Of a stretch of DNA of 64,000 bases, positions 51,514 to 62,572 are shown piece by piece (the stretch's first letter is position 1; each line of letters begins with the position of its first letter). The notes beneath the pieces are model-generated. The model did no database searches. It worked only from the letters and a program-made list of their open reading frames with translations, and was not told the DNA's origin. The stretch spans positions 992,001-1,056,000 of the forward strand of contig JABMLP010000016.1 of the NCBI GenBank assembly GCA_013176395.1, written 5' to 3'. Both the position numbers and the translations under genes were made by a program. Source of the stretch: Venturia oleaginea (taxonomy: Eukaryota; Ascomycota; Dothideomycetes; Venturiales; Venturiaceae).

Positions 51514-53016
51514 ATGCATTCGGAAATATCAACAGATGCCGAGAGGCCATTAGTGGTCGATACAGACGAAAAAACTCTCGTCGAGTCCGTTGCTGCATTG
51601 GATATCACCCCAAAAAACCCGGAAGATGTATTGGCCCGTTGTAACGTCTTGCTCGATGAACTCAAAAAGTTTGCCGACTACTGCGACCAAAGAAAATATT
51701 TGACCGAGTATCGACATAAAGTCGAATTCTCACACTTCAAAGGGGACATCGCCAAAGAGATCGAGCAGATGCAGAATGTAGGTCTTTCAAAGGTTCGACG
51801 GAATCGAGCTTACGACCATCAGATCAAAACTCAAAATCTACCTCCTGGGCGAATACACCAACTGGTCACGGCTTCAAATCTGACATATTGGGAAGCCCTT
51901 TGGAGTACAGCGAAACAACAAAAATGCATCCAGCTTCTACGCAGACACGCCTCTCCTATAGACATTGTCTCAGATTCAGGATTGACTTGGACCAAAGTGT
52001 CCACAATCACCGAACGACGACTAGTCATGGAAATGGCAAAGAATGGATGGAACTGGGGAGATTCTGACAGCGATGATGAAGATGTTGACACCAGTTCCAA
52101 GGAAGAGGATGACATGGACATCCCAATCGTCAAAATGGCCATTACTTTGGCTAACCTCGCGAAAGAATCTCGCATTAGATATCGGACCCCGCATATTCAT
52201 TTTGTTCTCACTAGAATCAATTCTGGTAACAAAGATATCGACATGGTTTTGGATCGCATACGAGCCACAGGAGCCACCATCACCACAGCAGATCAGATAC
52301 TTCCATCTCCCGCTATCGAAGACGTGCTCGAAGAACTTGTCGTGGATGAGCGCAAGTTTTTCTCGGAAACCTTGAATGTTTGCTGTACTATTCTTCTTGC
52401 CGTTGTCTCAGATATCTCACATGGCCAAGTCCAAGAGGAAGCTTGGTTCAATCGAAATATACGCCGGCAAATTGAGATCGAAGACAAAGAGCATTTGATG
52501 CAGAATACTCTATGGCCTACAATGGTCGGGCGAGATTTAGTGTGTACGAAGATTGCTACGCAAAGAATGAGGGAGATTGTGGACCTTATCGGAACCGACA
52601 GTGAAAAAGAGAGGACAAGGCTGTTCATGGGGGATGACCCTTCGAAATCGCCAGAGCAGTTGACGGAGGAGTTTCAGAAGTTGTCTGCCTACCCAATACC
52701 GTCGGACTGGCGCCTTCCCATCAAGATCGTTGATGAGCTGGTAACGGATGAGAACTCGCCACGGCTTGCTGCAACGGTGGCGAAAGAATTATCCGACATC
52801 AACCAATCCGTATTCATCTATGGATGGCAAACCGGGAAGACCACGATTACTTCCAATAGGAGTGCGGTCAAAGCGATTGAGAGATGTGTGGAAGCGAACC
52901 GACTGAATGACGAAGACATCGGACCCGACGCTTTTATTGTGCCGACAGCGAGGAGTTTGGTTGCTAAAGAAAAAGAAAGGCGCGATGGAAGGGGAAGTAA
53001 AGAAAACGATGAGTGA
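51514..53016 (+). CDS. DUF1308 protein (C7orf25/UPF0415-like)
   Basis: A 500-aa single-exon protein. The N-terminal half is helical (ARCNVLLDELKKFADYCDQR, then EFSHFKGDIAKEIEQMQN). The middle has SNLTYWEALWSTAKQQKC, an acidic insert (DSDSDDEDVDTSSKEEDDMD) and KESRIRYRTPHIHFVLTRIN. The C-terminal DUF1308 region has LNVCCTILLAVVSDISHGQV, RRQIEIEDKEHLMQNTLWP and FIYGWQTGKTTITSNRSAVK, with a VDELVTDENSPRL stretch; the fold is thought to be PIN-like. Function is not established. The ATG at 51514 is the first in frame; an upstream 8-codon extension has no ATG. Its 3' end converges on the CorA-like gene only 70 bp away. Confidence 0.8.
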   Translation: MHSEISTDAERPLVVDTDEKTLVESVAALDITPKNPEDVLARCNVLLDELKKFADYCDQRKYLTEYRHKVEFSHFKGDIAKEIEQMQNVGLSKVRRNRAYDHQIKTQNLPPGRIHQLVTASNLTYWEALWSTAKQQKCIQLLRRHASPIDIVSDSGLTWTKVSTITERRLVMEMAKNGWNWGDSDSDDEDVDTSSKEEDDMDIPIVKMAITLANLAKESRIRYRTPHIHFVLTRINSGNKDIDMVLDRIRATGATITTADQILPSPAIEDVLEELVVDERKFFSETLNVCCTILLAVVSDISHGQVQEEAWFNRNIRRQIEIEDKEHLMQNTLWPTMVGRDLVCTKIATQRMREIVDLIGTDSEKERTRLFMGDDPSKSPEQLTEEFQKLSAYPIPSDWRLPIKIVDELVTDENSPRLAATVAKELSDINQSVFIYGWQTGKTTITSNRSAVKAIERCVEANRLNDEDIGPDAFIVPTARSLVAKEKERRDGRGSKENDE

Positions 53017-53086
53017 GGCTGCGAATCCGATCCTCGAACACAACAACATTTTATCGAGTATGGTATAAAACGATCCCCAACTACAA

Positions 53087-54602
53087 TTACTTCTCCTTTT
53101 TCATAGCCATATTCCGAAGGCGCTCTCGAACCTCCCAAGCACCTTGCCTGATCTGTTTTCGAGCAGACCAATACCAAAGCAGCCACAAGAAAAATACAGC
53201 CAGTGTTGCACCACCAACGCCCCAAAGCACACCTCTGTAATCATGATCGAGTTGAACAGGAGTCAAAACACTGAAGAAGGGAGTGCCCAAAAAGGACGAC
53301 ACAGAAGCTAGGGGCACGAAGAGCAAACTGACCAACGCAAGAGCATGCATCGAAAAGCTGTCCTGCTGGAATATGCGACTTTCGTTTTGTGTCACGAGAT
53401 GAAATGCCTGACCGATCAGCTTGTTCCCGATTTCTAGCGGATTTGGGAGGTTCTCACCAAATCGATCAGATTCTGAACGCGGTTCTTCAGACTTCTAACT
53501 TGCAGTCTCGAAGAGGCCAAAATAGCTTTCCGATACTCCAATCCATCTTGCACCCTATTCGAGTACAATGAACCTGAGCCTAGAAGACTGTAGTGATATT
53601 TCGAGATCGACTCGGCTGTGTGAATGATCGAGTCGAAGCTTTCTTCGAGGTATATCACATCTTTGGAAAGATTATGGAGGACTCGGAAATTGATCTGCGC
53701 CGTTGCCTGACCAGGGGAAGCAGTTGAATTAATGATTCCCTTGAACAAGATTAGCTGGCTACCGTGAGTTGGATCCATACTCCTTTCTCACTCACATTTT
53801 CGATACCACCAAATAATCCTGACAAGTCTTGTACATTTCGATCCATGTTCAGATACAGCTCATCCAAAATTACGTCTAATAGAATATAAGGATCCCGCAA
53901 AATTTCTTTCCATCCTTCGCTCTCCACTGTTTTCCTCAATCTCTCTTTTAGATCCTTCTCCGCACCGAATAGAACCAATTCGACACTAGGCAATGGAGAC
54001 TCGGAATATTCAGAGCCATCGTCTTTTGCATCGTTTGGTTCTTTCGCGCGCTGCAAACGCATGAACAGTCCGAATCGATCCCACTGACTCAAATAACTAC
54101 CCGCTCGAGCACCAAAGTCTTGATTACGAAGTCGTTCGTATTCTTCCATGTTTGGTCGTCTACATAGGAAATGGAGCCATGTTGCGGTTAATTTTCGGCC
54201 TTCTCTTCGTCCACCAAAGGAGTGTCGCACGGATTGCAGTCGCTCAGAGACGAATGATGAAGGAACTTCCAGGTGCTCAAAAAGTCTCCGAAATTCTGCT
54301 CTGCTATGCGAAGCGGGAATGTCGAGGGGTGCATTGATGATTCGGAGATCGAATGTATTGTCATGTAACAATTGCTCCTCGTCTCGCCGCTGAAGCACAT
54401 CCGTACTTTTCGTATCGAGTGCTTGTGGTCTACGATGGTAAGCATACATTCTTCTATTGCATTTCAAGTCCCGAGGAAATGCTTACTTCTCCCATTTCCG
54501 GCTTCTCTCCAAGATCTCCAATTGAAAGGGATCGCATCCGGGAGTATCTCCAGCTAACTCGAAATCTCTCAGTCGCGAAGCATCTTCGCAAAGCAATGAC
54601 AT
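53087..54602 (-). CDS. CorA-like membrane protein
   Basis: Fungal CorA-type Mg2+ transporter-like protein with two C-terminal membrane helices. Exons on the minus strand are 54602-54487, 54429-53796, 53754-53458 and 53407-53087; introns are 57, 41 and 50 nt; 455 aa, every phase consistent. The soluble N-terminal domain has LEVPSSFVSERLQSVRHSFG, YLSQWDRFGLFMRLQ and ILLDVILDELYLNMDRNV. A long helical stretch reads INFRVLHNLSKDVIYLEESF, then SLKNRVQNLIDLAFHLVTQN. The membrane part is SMHALALVSLLFVPLASVSS, a short loop with FLGTPFF, and VLWGVGGATLAVFFLWLLWY. The canonical GMN motif of true CorA channels is not visible; this is usual in fungal CorA-like proteins whose transport activity is untested. 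Confidence 0.78.
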
Positions 54603-55885
54603 CACGAAATAGCAAATATTCTCCCGCCCAAATTCGATCACTCCGCAAGGCTAGCTAAAGACCATCGAACAGAGTGGGATATGCATGAAATCAGGTTTCC
54701 AGCAAGGGGATGAGGCTGAGGATTTTAGCGTCTATTTCTGTCTGGTGACAGAATCGATTGAGACTAACGAGAGAACTCGGGATTCCCCGTTTGTGTCGTG
54801 TAGACGGCATCCCATTCGCGCGGGTGTCCACGCTACAAACCTCCAGATTCAGCTTTGGGCTTGCAGAGCTGCACTACGGAGTTGTTTGTTGCAACCAATT
54901 ATAATGGGAAAGTGACAGCCATAGGGATCATAAACGCCAGCCTTAAGATAACAATAAATTGTCTAAACACAGCCACCGTCTCATTATCATGGGGGCGTTG
55001 CAAGATTTACATAGGAGAGTTAGGGAATCGGACACACCATCCAACGACAATTTCCTTGGGTTCTTGAAGAAGCGAATTGCGTTTATCGTGGCGTGGTACG
55101 ATACCAGTGGATTGGACCACGGGAGCGGGGCACTCACCTCTCATATGCACGCCCCTGAGTATCGAATCTAAATCCGGATATGTTAGGACACCACACTTCA
55201 TTGTTCATTGACCCTGGTTGTATGCATCGTGGACGTTCAGAAATTTGAGGAAGGTGCAGAATAAGGCTGAGTCGAGAACTTTATGCACAGTGTTCTGCAC
55301 CATCTTCATTCGTATCTACGATGATTCGATGGATGAGCGAAAGGAGGAGGGCTAATTGACGAAATCCTGAAGTGGCACAAGCGGGCGAGCATTGGGTGAT
55401 ATGCACATAGCAAGAGCGTCGACCAATCACACACGTCCAGTGTGAACGAAGCTGGAAACCCAATAGCGAGTTCTACTGGTGGAGGCCGCTTGCGTAAAGT
55501 CTTATCGGGCTAGATTGGACGAGCAGTGTATTAATGGCTAATGCATCCAAAAAGAAATTTACGGAGCTTGATTCGCACCGTGTACGCTCTGGTGGATAGT
55601 CTAAGCGAGCTATGGTGGACAAGAGTACTAACAATGGGGTAAATGAAACGCCAATATGTATGTCAGTCGCGTGTGATATCGTGCAGGCGCTGTGGATGAA
55701 CGACCACACCATGGAGACCCTTATCTTCAGCCTTGCCCGATCGCCTGCATGGGCGGGCTAGTGTATGGATGAGGGGCTATTTCTGTTCAGATGCCCGGAA
55801 ACAATCGATCACACCGTGATGAACCAAGAACGACGACAAAATCGCAGCAGCGACGGTAATTTTCGAGCTTTGGAGAAACCCAGAC
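54603..55885. other. About 1.3 kb without a supported gene
   Basis: Several unrelated short frames on both strands (up to about 80 codons) without domains. The region includes promoters of the CorA-like and HET-like genes. Confidence 0.4.
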
Positions 55886-58800
55886 ATGGTAAGTTCACAG
55901 TGTGGCGAATCGAGAAGTATCAACAACTAACAATTCCAGTCTTATCAGATCCCACCGAACAGGCGTCACGGAGGAACTCACCCCCCTCCTCCTCATGCTG
56001 GAGGTCAACCTTTCACAAAAATCTATCATGGAGGGACACACCAACCGCCGCCCAGACCATCCCGCCATGGAATCCAGACTCAGCCCACCACCGCTGCAGT
56101 CCCAAACTACCGATCCAATAACGTGCCAAACTATCCGCCGCCAGTCGTTCCAAACTACCCAAGGCAATCTTCTTGGTCGGACTCCTCTGCGTCCACGCAA
56201 AAGGGAGTATATAGTCCCGTTCAGTCGCAGTCTTACCCTCTCCAAACCTTTAATTCCAATTCTTCTCACGGTGCTACTGCCGCTCAAGGACCTTCGCCTC
56301 ATTTCGCGGCTGCTTTCACTAGTAGTCCTCAGAATTCTTTTGCGCAGCCTAATCGTCCTGTTGGACTTGGAGTTGGAATGGCTTCACCGCTGTACGGGCA
56401 GATCCCTATGCAAAAATTTGTGTCTCAGCAGCAGTACAATAGTGTAAGTCTTGCCACTCGTGCCACTTGAGCTATTGGTGAGTTCTGTGCTGATGTATTT
56501 GATATAGAGCGGTACATACTCGCCAAATATGACGACGGGAGGAAGTTACCGCGTCCCATCAGGCGTAGGAAAAAAATCCAGGAGCTTCTTCTGCTTTTGA
56601 TCCTGTCTCATGAATTTGCGTAGCAGGAAATCGATGCCGAGGCTCAATCGTGTCGACACGTCAGTGGCCATACCGTGACTGATTGTGTCGGGGAGAAGAA
56701 TGGTGTTACTAGTAATACCGTTGCTGTTCATGGTGGAGGAGGAACCGTTGCTGTATGTTTCTCAAGCGTCTCGTGCAATGTCAATTCTATTTTTATTGCT
56801 TTGATGGTCGACGAACTGATTTGTGTGGGTCTAGTCTGTTTATCAACCCACTGTTCGCCGCAACAGGGTTTTTGCACCATGGCTCTACTGGCTTGATTAC
56901 TTTTCCGACGATGTGAAGTTCCGATGGAGGAAACCGCCTCGACTTGTTAAGCCGGGTGTGAAATTACCATCGAATCGCGTGTATCGCCTGCGTGACTTTA
57001 TGGACAGGGTAAGTCATCGAGGTTCAAGATTTTCGTCCGTTCTTCGGCTGATTGGTTGTTGTAGGTCATCCAACGTGAAGATGATGATCGGTATCTCAGT
57101 AATTTTGATGGCAGAGCGAAGTTGCTTGTTGTTCAGAGTTGCGATGATCTCTTCTACCGCACGAATGGGGATACCTGGATTCGTACGCGAGTTATGGATC
57201 GCACGCCGTGGCAGCTTCGTGTCGCCGATTGGTGTATGAACGATAATGGCGATGACACAGCGAAGAAAGTTGGCAAGTACATTGCTGCAGTTCTTCTATT
57301 GGCAATGCCGGTGAGGCTTTTCAAGATTATCTTTGTTCGGGCATGGAGAGGTGATGCTGATGTCTGGGTAGATGATTTCTGGTGGAAGTGATGGAACTGT
57401 CCATCGCGAAGGCTATTTCGAGCCCTTTCCATACAAGCTCCATGGCTACCTGGAAGTGTCGCGAAACATCACTGAAGATCCGTACAAGTGGAATGAATAT
57501 GACAGCCAAAACGACAAGCTTGTTCAGCTCAAGCGCAGGGCTACCAATCCATTGGATCGGATCGAGGAGAGGGTTCTCGGTCCTTCTCTTCTTTGCACCG
57601 TTGATGGAGGGCAGTACATGGTTGAGAATGTGAGCTACGCCCTAGAGCATCCTTAGCAATATGCTAACGAATCAACAGTGGGATGCCGCGCAAATGGGCC
57701 GCCCATTCCCAGAATACGTTTTCGTGGCATACACCAGCGAGCAATTTCCTCCTTCTGCCGAATGTTCCGACATGCTCAATGATATTGGAGCTCGCGCTGC
57801 TCGAGATGCCGGGGTTGAATATTACTGGGTGGGATGTTCTTGTATGGCAGATGTAGGAGCCGATATCTATCGTATCTCCGACATAGTTCGGGCCTCGAAA
57901 AGAGTTGTTGTGGCGATTGGACCGACGCCTACTGCTCAGACTCCAACAGCCATGCTCAAACAGTTTGGGACGAGAGTTTGGACGTTCCCGGAAATCCTTC
58001 TGGCCCCCAAGGATCAAAATGGAATCCATGTGTACGCTCAAGGGCAGGACGTTTGGCGCATCACTTTCAACCAATTTGCTCGCGATGTCTGGTCTGACAG
58101 CTTGGAGTCGCGTCAACTAGTTGATCATTTCCAAGGCAGTCTGCCGCTCAGTCATCTGGAACTGGCTGTAGTTAGTCTCAAATGCTTCTATAGCCGTCAG
58201 CTTGGAATTCAGTGGGCAGGTGACAAGGCCTATGCTCTGATGGGATTGTTGAGACTTCGGCCGCCAATCAACCCTGGTGAGACCGCATTTCAAGCTTTTG
58301 CTAGGTACGTCTTGACATTTTGTGTGTACCAACTGAGCTGACCACCACACCAGGATGTCTTTACTCAATCATGCTGATTCTCTTCTTGAAAGGCTGATTT
58401 GTGTCCAGCCTTTGACTCCAGACCAGGAATGGTATGATGTATCAGACGCATATGACGCTAAACTCTGGGACATCTACCCCGGTTGCCAAATTTCCGGTGT
58501 TGGACATGCCGATAATAACATGGCTGACGACTTGAAACACGCTGTCAACGACACTGTCATCGTCGACGGCATGAGAGCAGCCAAGGTTCGCTGGAAAAGC
58601 TTTGCGACAGTCAATTTCACGAAGAAGGTATCATTTTCGCGGATGTTCTTTGCGCTCCTGCTACAGTATGCCAGTATATTGCTCTGGGCGGGTGTTGCTT
58701 TGATCGCTGCCAAGCAAGTCGCGGCCGGTGCAATCTTTCTCGTCATTGCTCTGCTGTTCCTTGGTGGAAGTCCGAAATTTCTCATGAAAGTCTTTGGCGG

Positions 58801-59352
58801 AAAGTATTGGGGAGTTCAACCATGGCTTTTTGGTGTCGAGAGCTATGTCGACATTAGAACTCTGGAAGGATACGTGTTCGGGCTCAACCAAGGCTTCCTC
58901 ACCTGGTCTCCATTCGGCTCACCGTTGAGTCGCCACTACAAAGATCAATATGGTGATATCATTGGAGATAATCCAATGAAGTATTCTGATGTCCGGGAAC
59001 GTATAGAGAGGGCGATGAATAGTACAGATCCCGAAAGAATGAGAGTGAGTTAACTCAACGAGTGGTCTTGAACAAGCAAGCAAAGCTAATAACTTGTCAG
59101 ATCTTCATCCTTGTAAACACCCATAATATGACAGCGACATTGTTCGAGGCTGCGCGACCTCCAGTCGCATTTCTTCTTGCTGGTACTGAAGGAGGACACC
59201 AACGTGCTATCGGCGTGTCCCTGGATTGGAAAACGAATACTTTGTATCGCGAGATTGTGCTTCGCTTGGAGTCAACGCATTTGGACCTCATGGGCAGAAT
59301 CGGGAGGGTGAGACTTGGACTGAAAAGGCCTGGAAGGCAGGTTCGCGTCTGA
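55886..59352 (+). CDS. HET-like fungal membrane protein, ten exons
   Basis: Predicted 979-aa protein. Exons: 55886-55888, 55940-56443, 56508-56564, 56624-56752, 56835-57008, 57065-57310, 57372-57629, 57679-58304, 58354-59044, 59101-59352. All phases agree. The first coding exon is just the ATG. Residues 2-190 are Pro/Gln/Ser/Asn-rich. A conserved region follows with RLRDFMDRVIQREDDDRYL and HREGYFEPFPYKLHGYLEVS. The core (458-700) reads EYVFVAYTSEQF, ARDAGVEYYWVGCSCMADVG, DIYRISDIVRASKRVVVAIG and RVWTFPEILLAP. This is the order seen in HET domains (welcome motif, then a Cys-containing actor motif, then status and role residues), so I call it HET-like. Two adjacent hydrophobic segments lie near 765-810. 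I know the family as widespread but uncharacterised in ascomycetes. Confidence 0.72.
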
Positions 59353-60222
59353 GCGATGCCATCATGATAAGTCTCTTGGATTCATTTCATTTTCCTCTCT
59401 AAGTTAGGTCCGTAGTCGTTGTAATCTGCAACTGAGTTTAGCGATAGAGCCGGCTTCGAGGTGGATGATCGACGCTCGAAAGACAGTCGGTTCTGAATTT
59501 AAAGATGCTAAGTCCGAGCAATCATCTCTCCCGATAGCCATCAAGGTACCGTCAACTGTTCCGTTAAAGAAAACATTCGTCCGCCATGCTTTTTGTTGCA
59601 CTTCCGCTCTCACGGACGATGAAAAGAAGATATGATTTCTGGCTAAGGGGTACCCTACTCAAACGTCTACCCTTGTCGCCTCTCAACGTGATCATTTCTT
59701 GATGCAGTCAGTTTGTTGACATGATTTCTGGCTATGGGGTACCCTACCCAAACGTCTGCCCTTGTAGCTTCTCACGTGATCAATTCATGATGCAGTCGGT
59801 TTGTTGACATGTTGGCGATGGCTTAGACGAAATGATGGCGAGAAAGGATCGCATGAGGCTTGCCACGGTCGACGCGATTGTAAATCCCCAGGCTATCTTC
59901 TATGAAAATGTCTTTAGATTTACGTGAATTTATTGTTGTCCAAAAGTTGACACGATTCGGCCAGGAATTTACCGGTGTTGATCCGCAGTTGAGAGCAAGG
60001 GAAGAGAGATTGTCGCATTTATATATTTTCCTGAGTCACGCGATATTGGCTAGCCATGCTTGCTAGCGAAGTGGGTCCACATAAACTTTCAGTCCCTGGC
60101 TCCTGCAACTCCATTAACCCAACACCACACATCGATACTTGGCGCCAGAGCCGGAAACAGACACCATGATGCGCATCACAGGCAAGAACATGACTCAAAC
60201 ATATGCTAACTAAGCTAACAAG
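59353..60222. other. Intergenic with tandem duplication
   Basis: About 870 bp. The only notable structure is the two-copy 88-bp repeat listed separately. Upstream exon(s) of the following gene may lie near 60160-60200, but no clean donor is visible. Confidence 0.4.
59632..59808. repeat. Two-copy 88-bp tandem duplication
   Basis: Copy 1 is 59632-59720 and copy 2 is 59721-59808. Both start ATGATTTCTGGCTA(A/T)GGGGT and end TTTGTTGAC, with about ten differences. A CACGTGATCA-like block occurs in copy 2 and AACGTGATCA in copy 1. Confidence 0.85.
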
Positions 60223-61566
60223 GAACTGCCTGCAGACAGCTATCGTCCAGTTGGTCACGGCTCACAGCAACCACAAGATGATCACGCAGACTTAACTCCC
60301 ACTCGAGGCGATAGTTACCGCCCAGACCATCGTTCAAGCAGCCTAGAAGTAGCCGATAGTCACCGTCAAGGTCACGGTTCATATCATGGCTATCGCTCTG
60401 GAGAAGACTTCTACAACACCCGACTGCAAGGTGGTATTTGTCGTCCGGGACAAGACCTCAGAAACCAGCTTCAGGCTGACACGTACCGCCCGAACTACGA
60501 TATCGCAACGCAGAGCACATCATGCACACATATACAATCAGCAACAATCATTCGTTCGCAAGTAGACTCTCATATCTTCTCTTTCAATGAGCCCATCGCA
60601 CCGCCTCCGTCTCCAGAAACCGGAGTAATGGACATAGACATGGAAGAATTACTTGTCAAGACGAGTAAACTCACGGTCGTGAACGAAGAAACTCCAAAAT
60701 CAGTCGTGGAATTGACTCGAGAACTGCTGCTCCGAAATCTGCCGCTTGAACTTGCCAGTCTGTATGCTTCTGAGAAGAATCGGTTCATTCCAGTCCACAA
60801 AGCCACTCGATCACTCGCCAAAAAAATTATCCACAGAGCTTACTGCAAAAAGTGCGGTAAACTTCAGCCGATTGAGAATTCGAAAAAGCCAAATCGGGCA
60901 CCTCGACCTCATGCGTGTGGAGTAAAAGCCGTGAGAGGGCTTGCTGCTGTGAAGGAATCGGGTGGATGGCGGCGAGCGCTAAAAGTTCTGGAAGCCAAAG
61001 GATGGAGGCTAGGTTCTGGTTCGCACGACGAAGCCGACAACGAGCGCTATCTGGGATCAGACATATGTGACGCCGCTCCAGATTCGTCAACTAGCCGTCG
61101 TCTAGCTCGTCGCAAATTGAACGTCACACAAGATGGTACAATCGCGACCACGGAAGATGGCCCGCCTTGTAGCCCAGAAAACTTGCCTTCGTTAACCCCA
61201 GAACATGTTGCACAGGGCCGGGAAGGAAGAATTCTAGCAAAGAAAGCCATGACTCCTGCCCAGAGAGAAAAGGCTGCTGAGAACAAAGCGATAAGACAAA
61301 TCGCACAGTTGGATCTAGGGGAGAACCCGAGCAAAGAAGAACGCCGCCAGGCTCGAGCCCGAGCCCGGGATTTTATTCGTGGCCAGTCTGGAAAGCAAGA
61401 CGCTAACAAGGCCATGTCCCAGCAGAAACTCCCAGCGTTTGACCTCAGAGACCTGGGCCAGCAATTAGATTCACTAAGCTCAGCCACTACAGACGACCAG
61501 CCACCGATTCTCACTTGTCAAATCGCAAGCATTGAATTCTCTCTCTTCCCCTCCTTGCAAACATGA
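60223..61566 (+). CDS. Unknown protein with Tyr-Arg-Pro repeats and a CxxC...HxC motif
   Basis: Open frame of 447 codons that begins directly after a good acceptor (branch GCTAAC, then ACAAG), so the start codon is on an unseen upstream exon. The first about 110 residues carry a degenerate repeat built on DSYRPxxH (DSYRPVGH, DSYRPDHR, DSHRQGHG, ADTYRPNYD). The conserved-looking part starts at about 60628: MDIDMEELLVKTSKLTVVNE, LLLRNLPLELASLYASEKNR. It then has a possible zinc site, YCKKCGKLQP followed by PHACGV. The C-terminal half is charged (TPAQREKAAENKAIRQIAQL, then KEERRQARARARDFIRG). I do not recognise the family. A shorter protein of 312 aa from the ATG at 60628 is possible. Confidence 0.5.
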   Translation, partial: ELPADSYRPVGHGSQQPQDDHADLTPTRGDSYRPDHRSSSLEVADSHRQGHGSYHGYRSGEDFYNTRLQGGICRPGQDLRNQLQADTYRPNYDIATQSTSCTHIQSATIIRSQVDSHIFSFNEPIAPPPSPETGVMDIDMEELLVKTSKLTVVNEETPKSVVELTRELLLRNLPLELASLYASEKNRFIPVHKATRSLAKKIIHRAYCKKCGKLQPIENSKKPNRAPRPHACGVKAVRGLAAVKESGGWRRALKVLEAKGWRLGSGSHDEADNERYLGSDICDAAPDSSTSRRLARRKLNVTQDGTIATTEDGPPCSPENLPSLTPEHVAQGREGRILAKKAMTPAQREKAAENKAIRQIAQLDLGENPSKEERRQARARARDFIRGQSGKQDANKAMSQQKLPAFDLRDLGQQLDSLSSATTDDQPPILTCQIASIEFSLFPSLQT

Positions 61567-62572
61567 CCTGCTAGTCGATTACACGTATACTTCATCGGCC
61601 AATGAACAGCTCTATGGATGAATATGGCTGGGATAGCAGGTGAGTATGTTTCTTTGCGGTGTAATCATCTCTTTCGTCAAGTAAGTTGCGAACGTCGCAA
61701 GATCCATAACTGCGCTGTCACACACTCATCTCACAAGATGAAGCCATCTGGTTGCCTGAAACCTTGAGGTTGGCTTCACCAGAGGTTGCACTCTTTGCAC
61801 TATGCTATATTCTGCCCTTCACAGATCATTGCTACACCTGACGAACACGTTTTTGGCACTGGCGTTGGGGGAAAAAAGATTGGGGTTATTTTGGATAAAG
61901 ACAACCGGGCTCGATCGGGGCAATGGATGGAGTTTAAGGCATACCCGACATCGACCTTGGTCTGCCATGAATCAATCGACTTCAGTACAGCATTTGCAGT
62001 CTAACGTCGGTAACGATTTCAATTGCTGAGTGAATAGTAGACTGCTGACAATTTACCTATTTTAATATGAGCATGTTTTGTGATATAACTCAGCTATCTT
62101 CGTGAGTTAAGAAGGCAATTGAGTCGCATCTGTTCTCTCCAGGACTACCCCACCATCAAAAACGATTCCGAAAAAGCTGATCATGCATCTTACCTGCAGC
62201 TCGATCTCACGCTGTACAAATTGCAGATCAATGCTCCCGATCCGAGCCAAACTTAACCAATCGTAATTCGCCACGCCAAACTCTCGTTCCATCCCTATTT
62301 TCTCCCGCCAAAATCGTAAGGTGCGGGTGGGTGTACAAGACGCACATGTCTAGATAATAAAATATCTCAATTCGGACATGTAAGCGACAGGACCCGCTCG
62401 CCTGCATATCAGCAGCCAGCTGAAGTAAACATTTCCACTTGAATGCAGCCAAGAAAAGCAAGTACGCTTCTCACCGCTGTTATATCAACTCTCCAGTATG
62501 CTTTCTGATCTACCACTTTCTCCCCGAATCCCGAATTTTTTGTCTTCTTCATTTTCGTGCCCACTGCCTACT
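61567..62572. other. About 1 kb upstream of MFS gene
   Basis: No supported gene; short frames only. The last 100 bp is CT-rich, as in fungal promoters. Confidence 0.4.

Noticed and set aside
56565..56623. Frameshift and stop in the HET-like gene
   Set aside because: A 59-nt GT-AG intron removes the stop and restores phase exactly, so a spliced intron is simpler than two indels plus a nonsense change.
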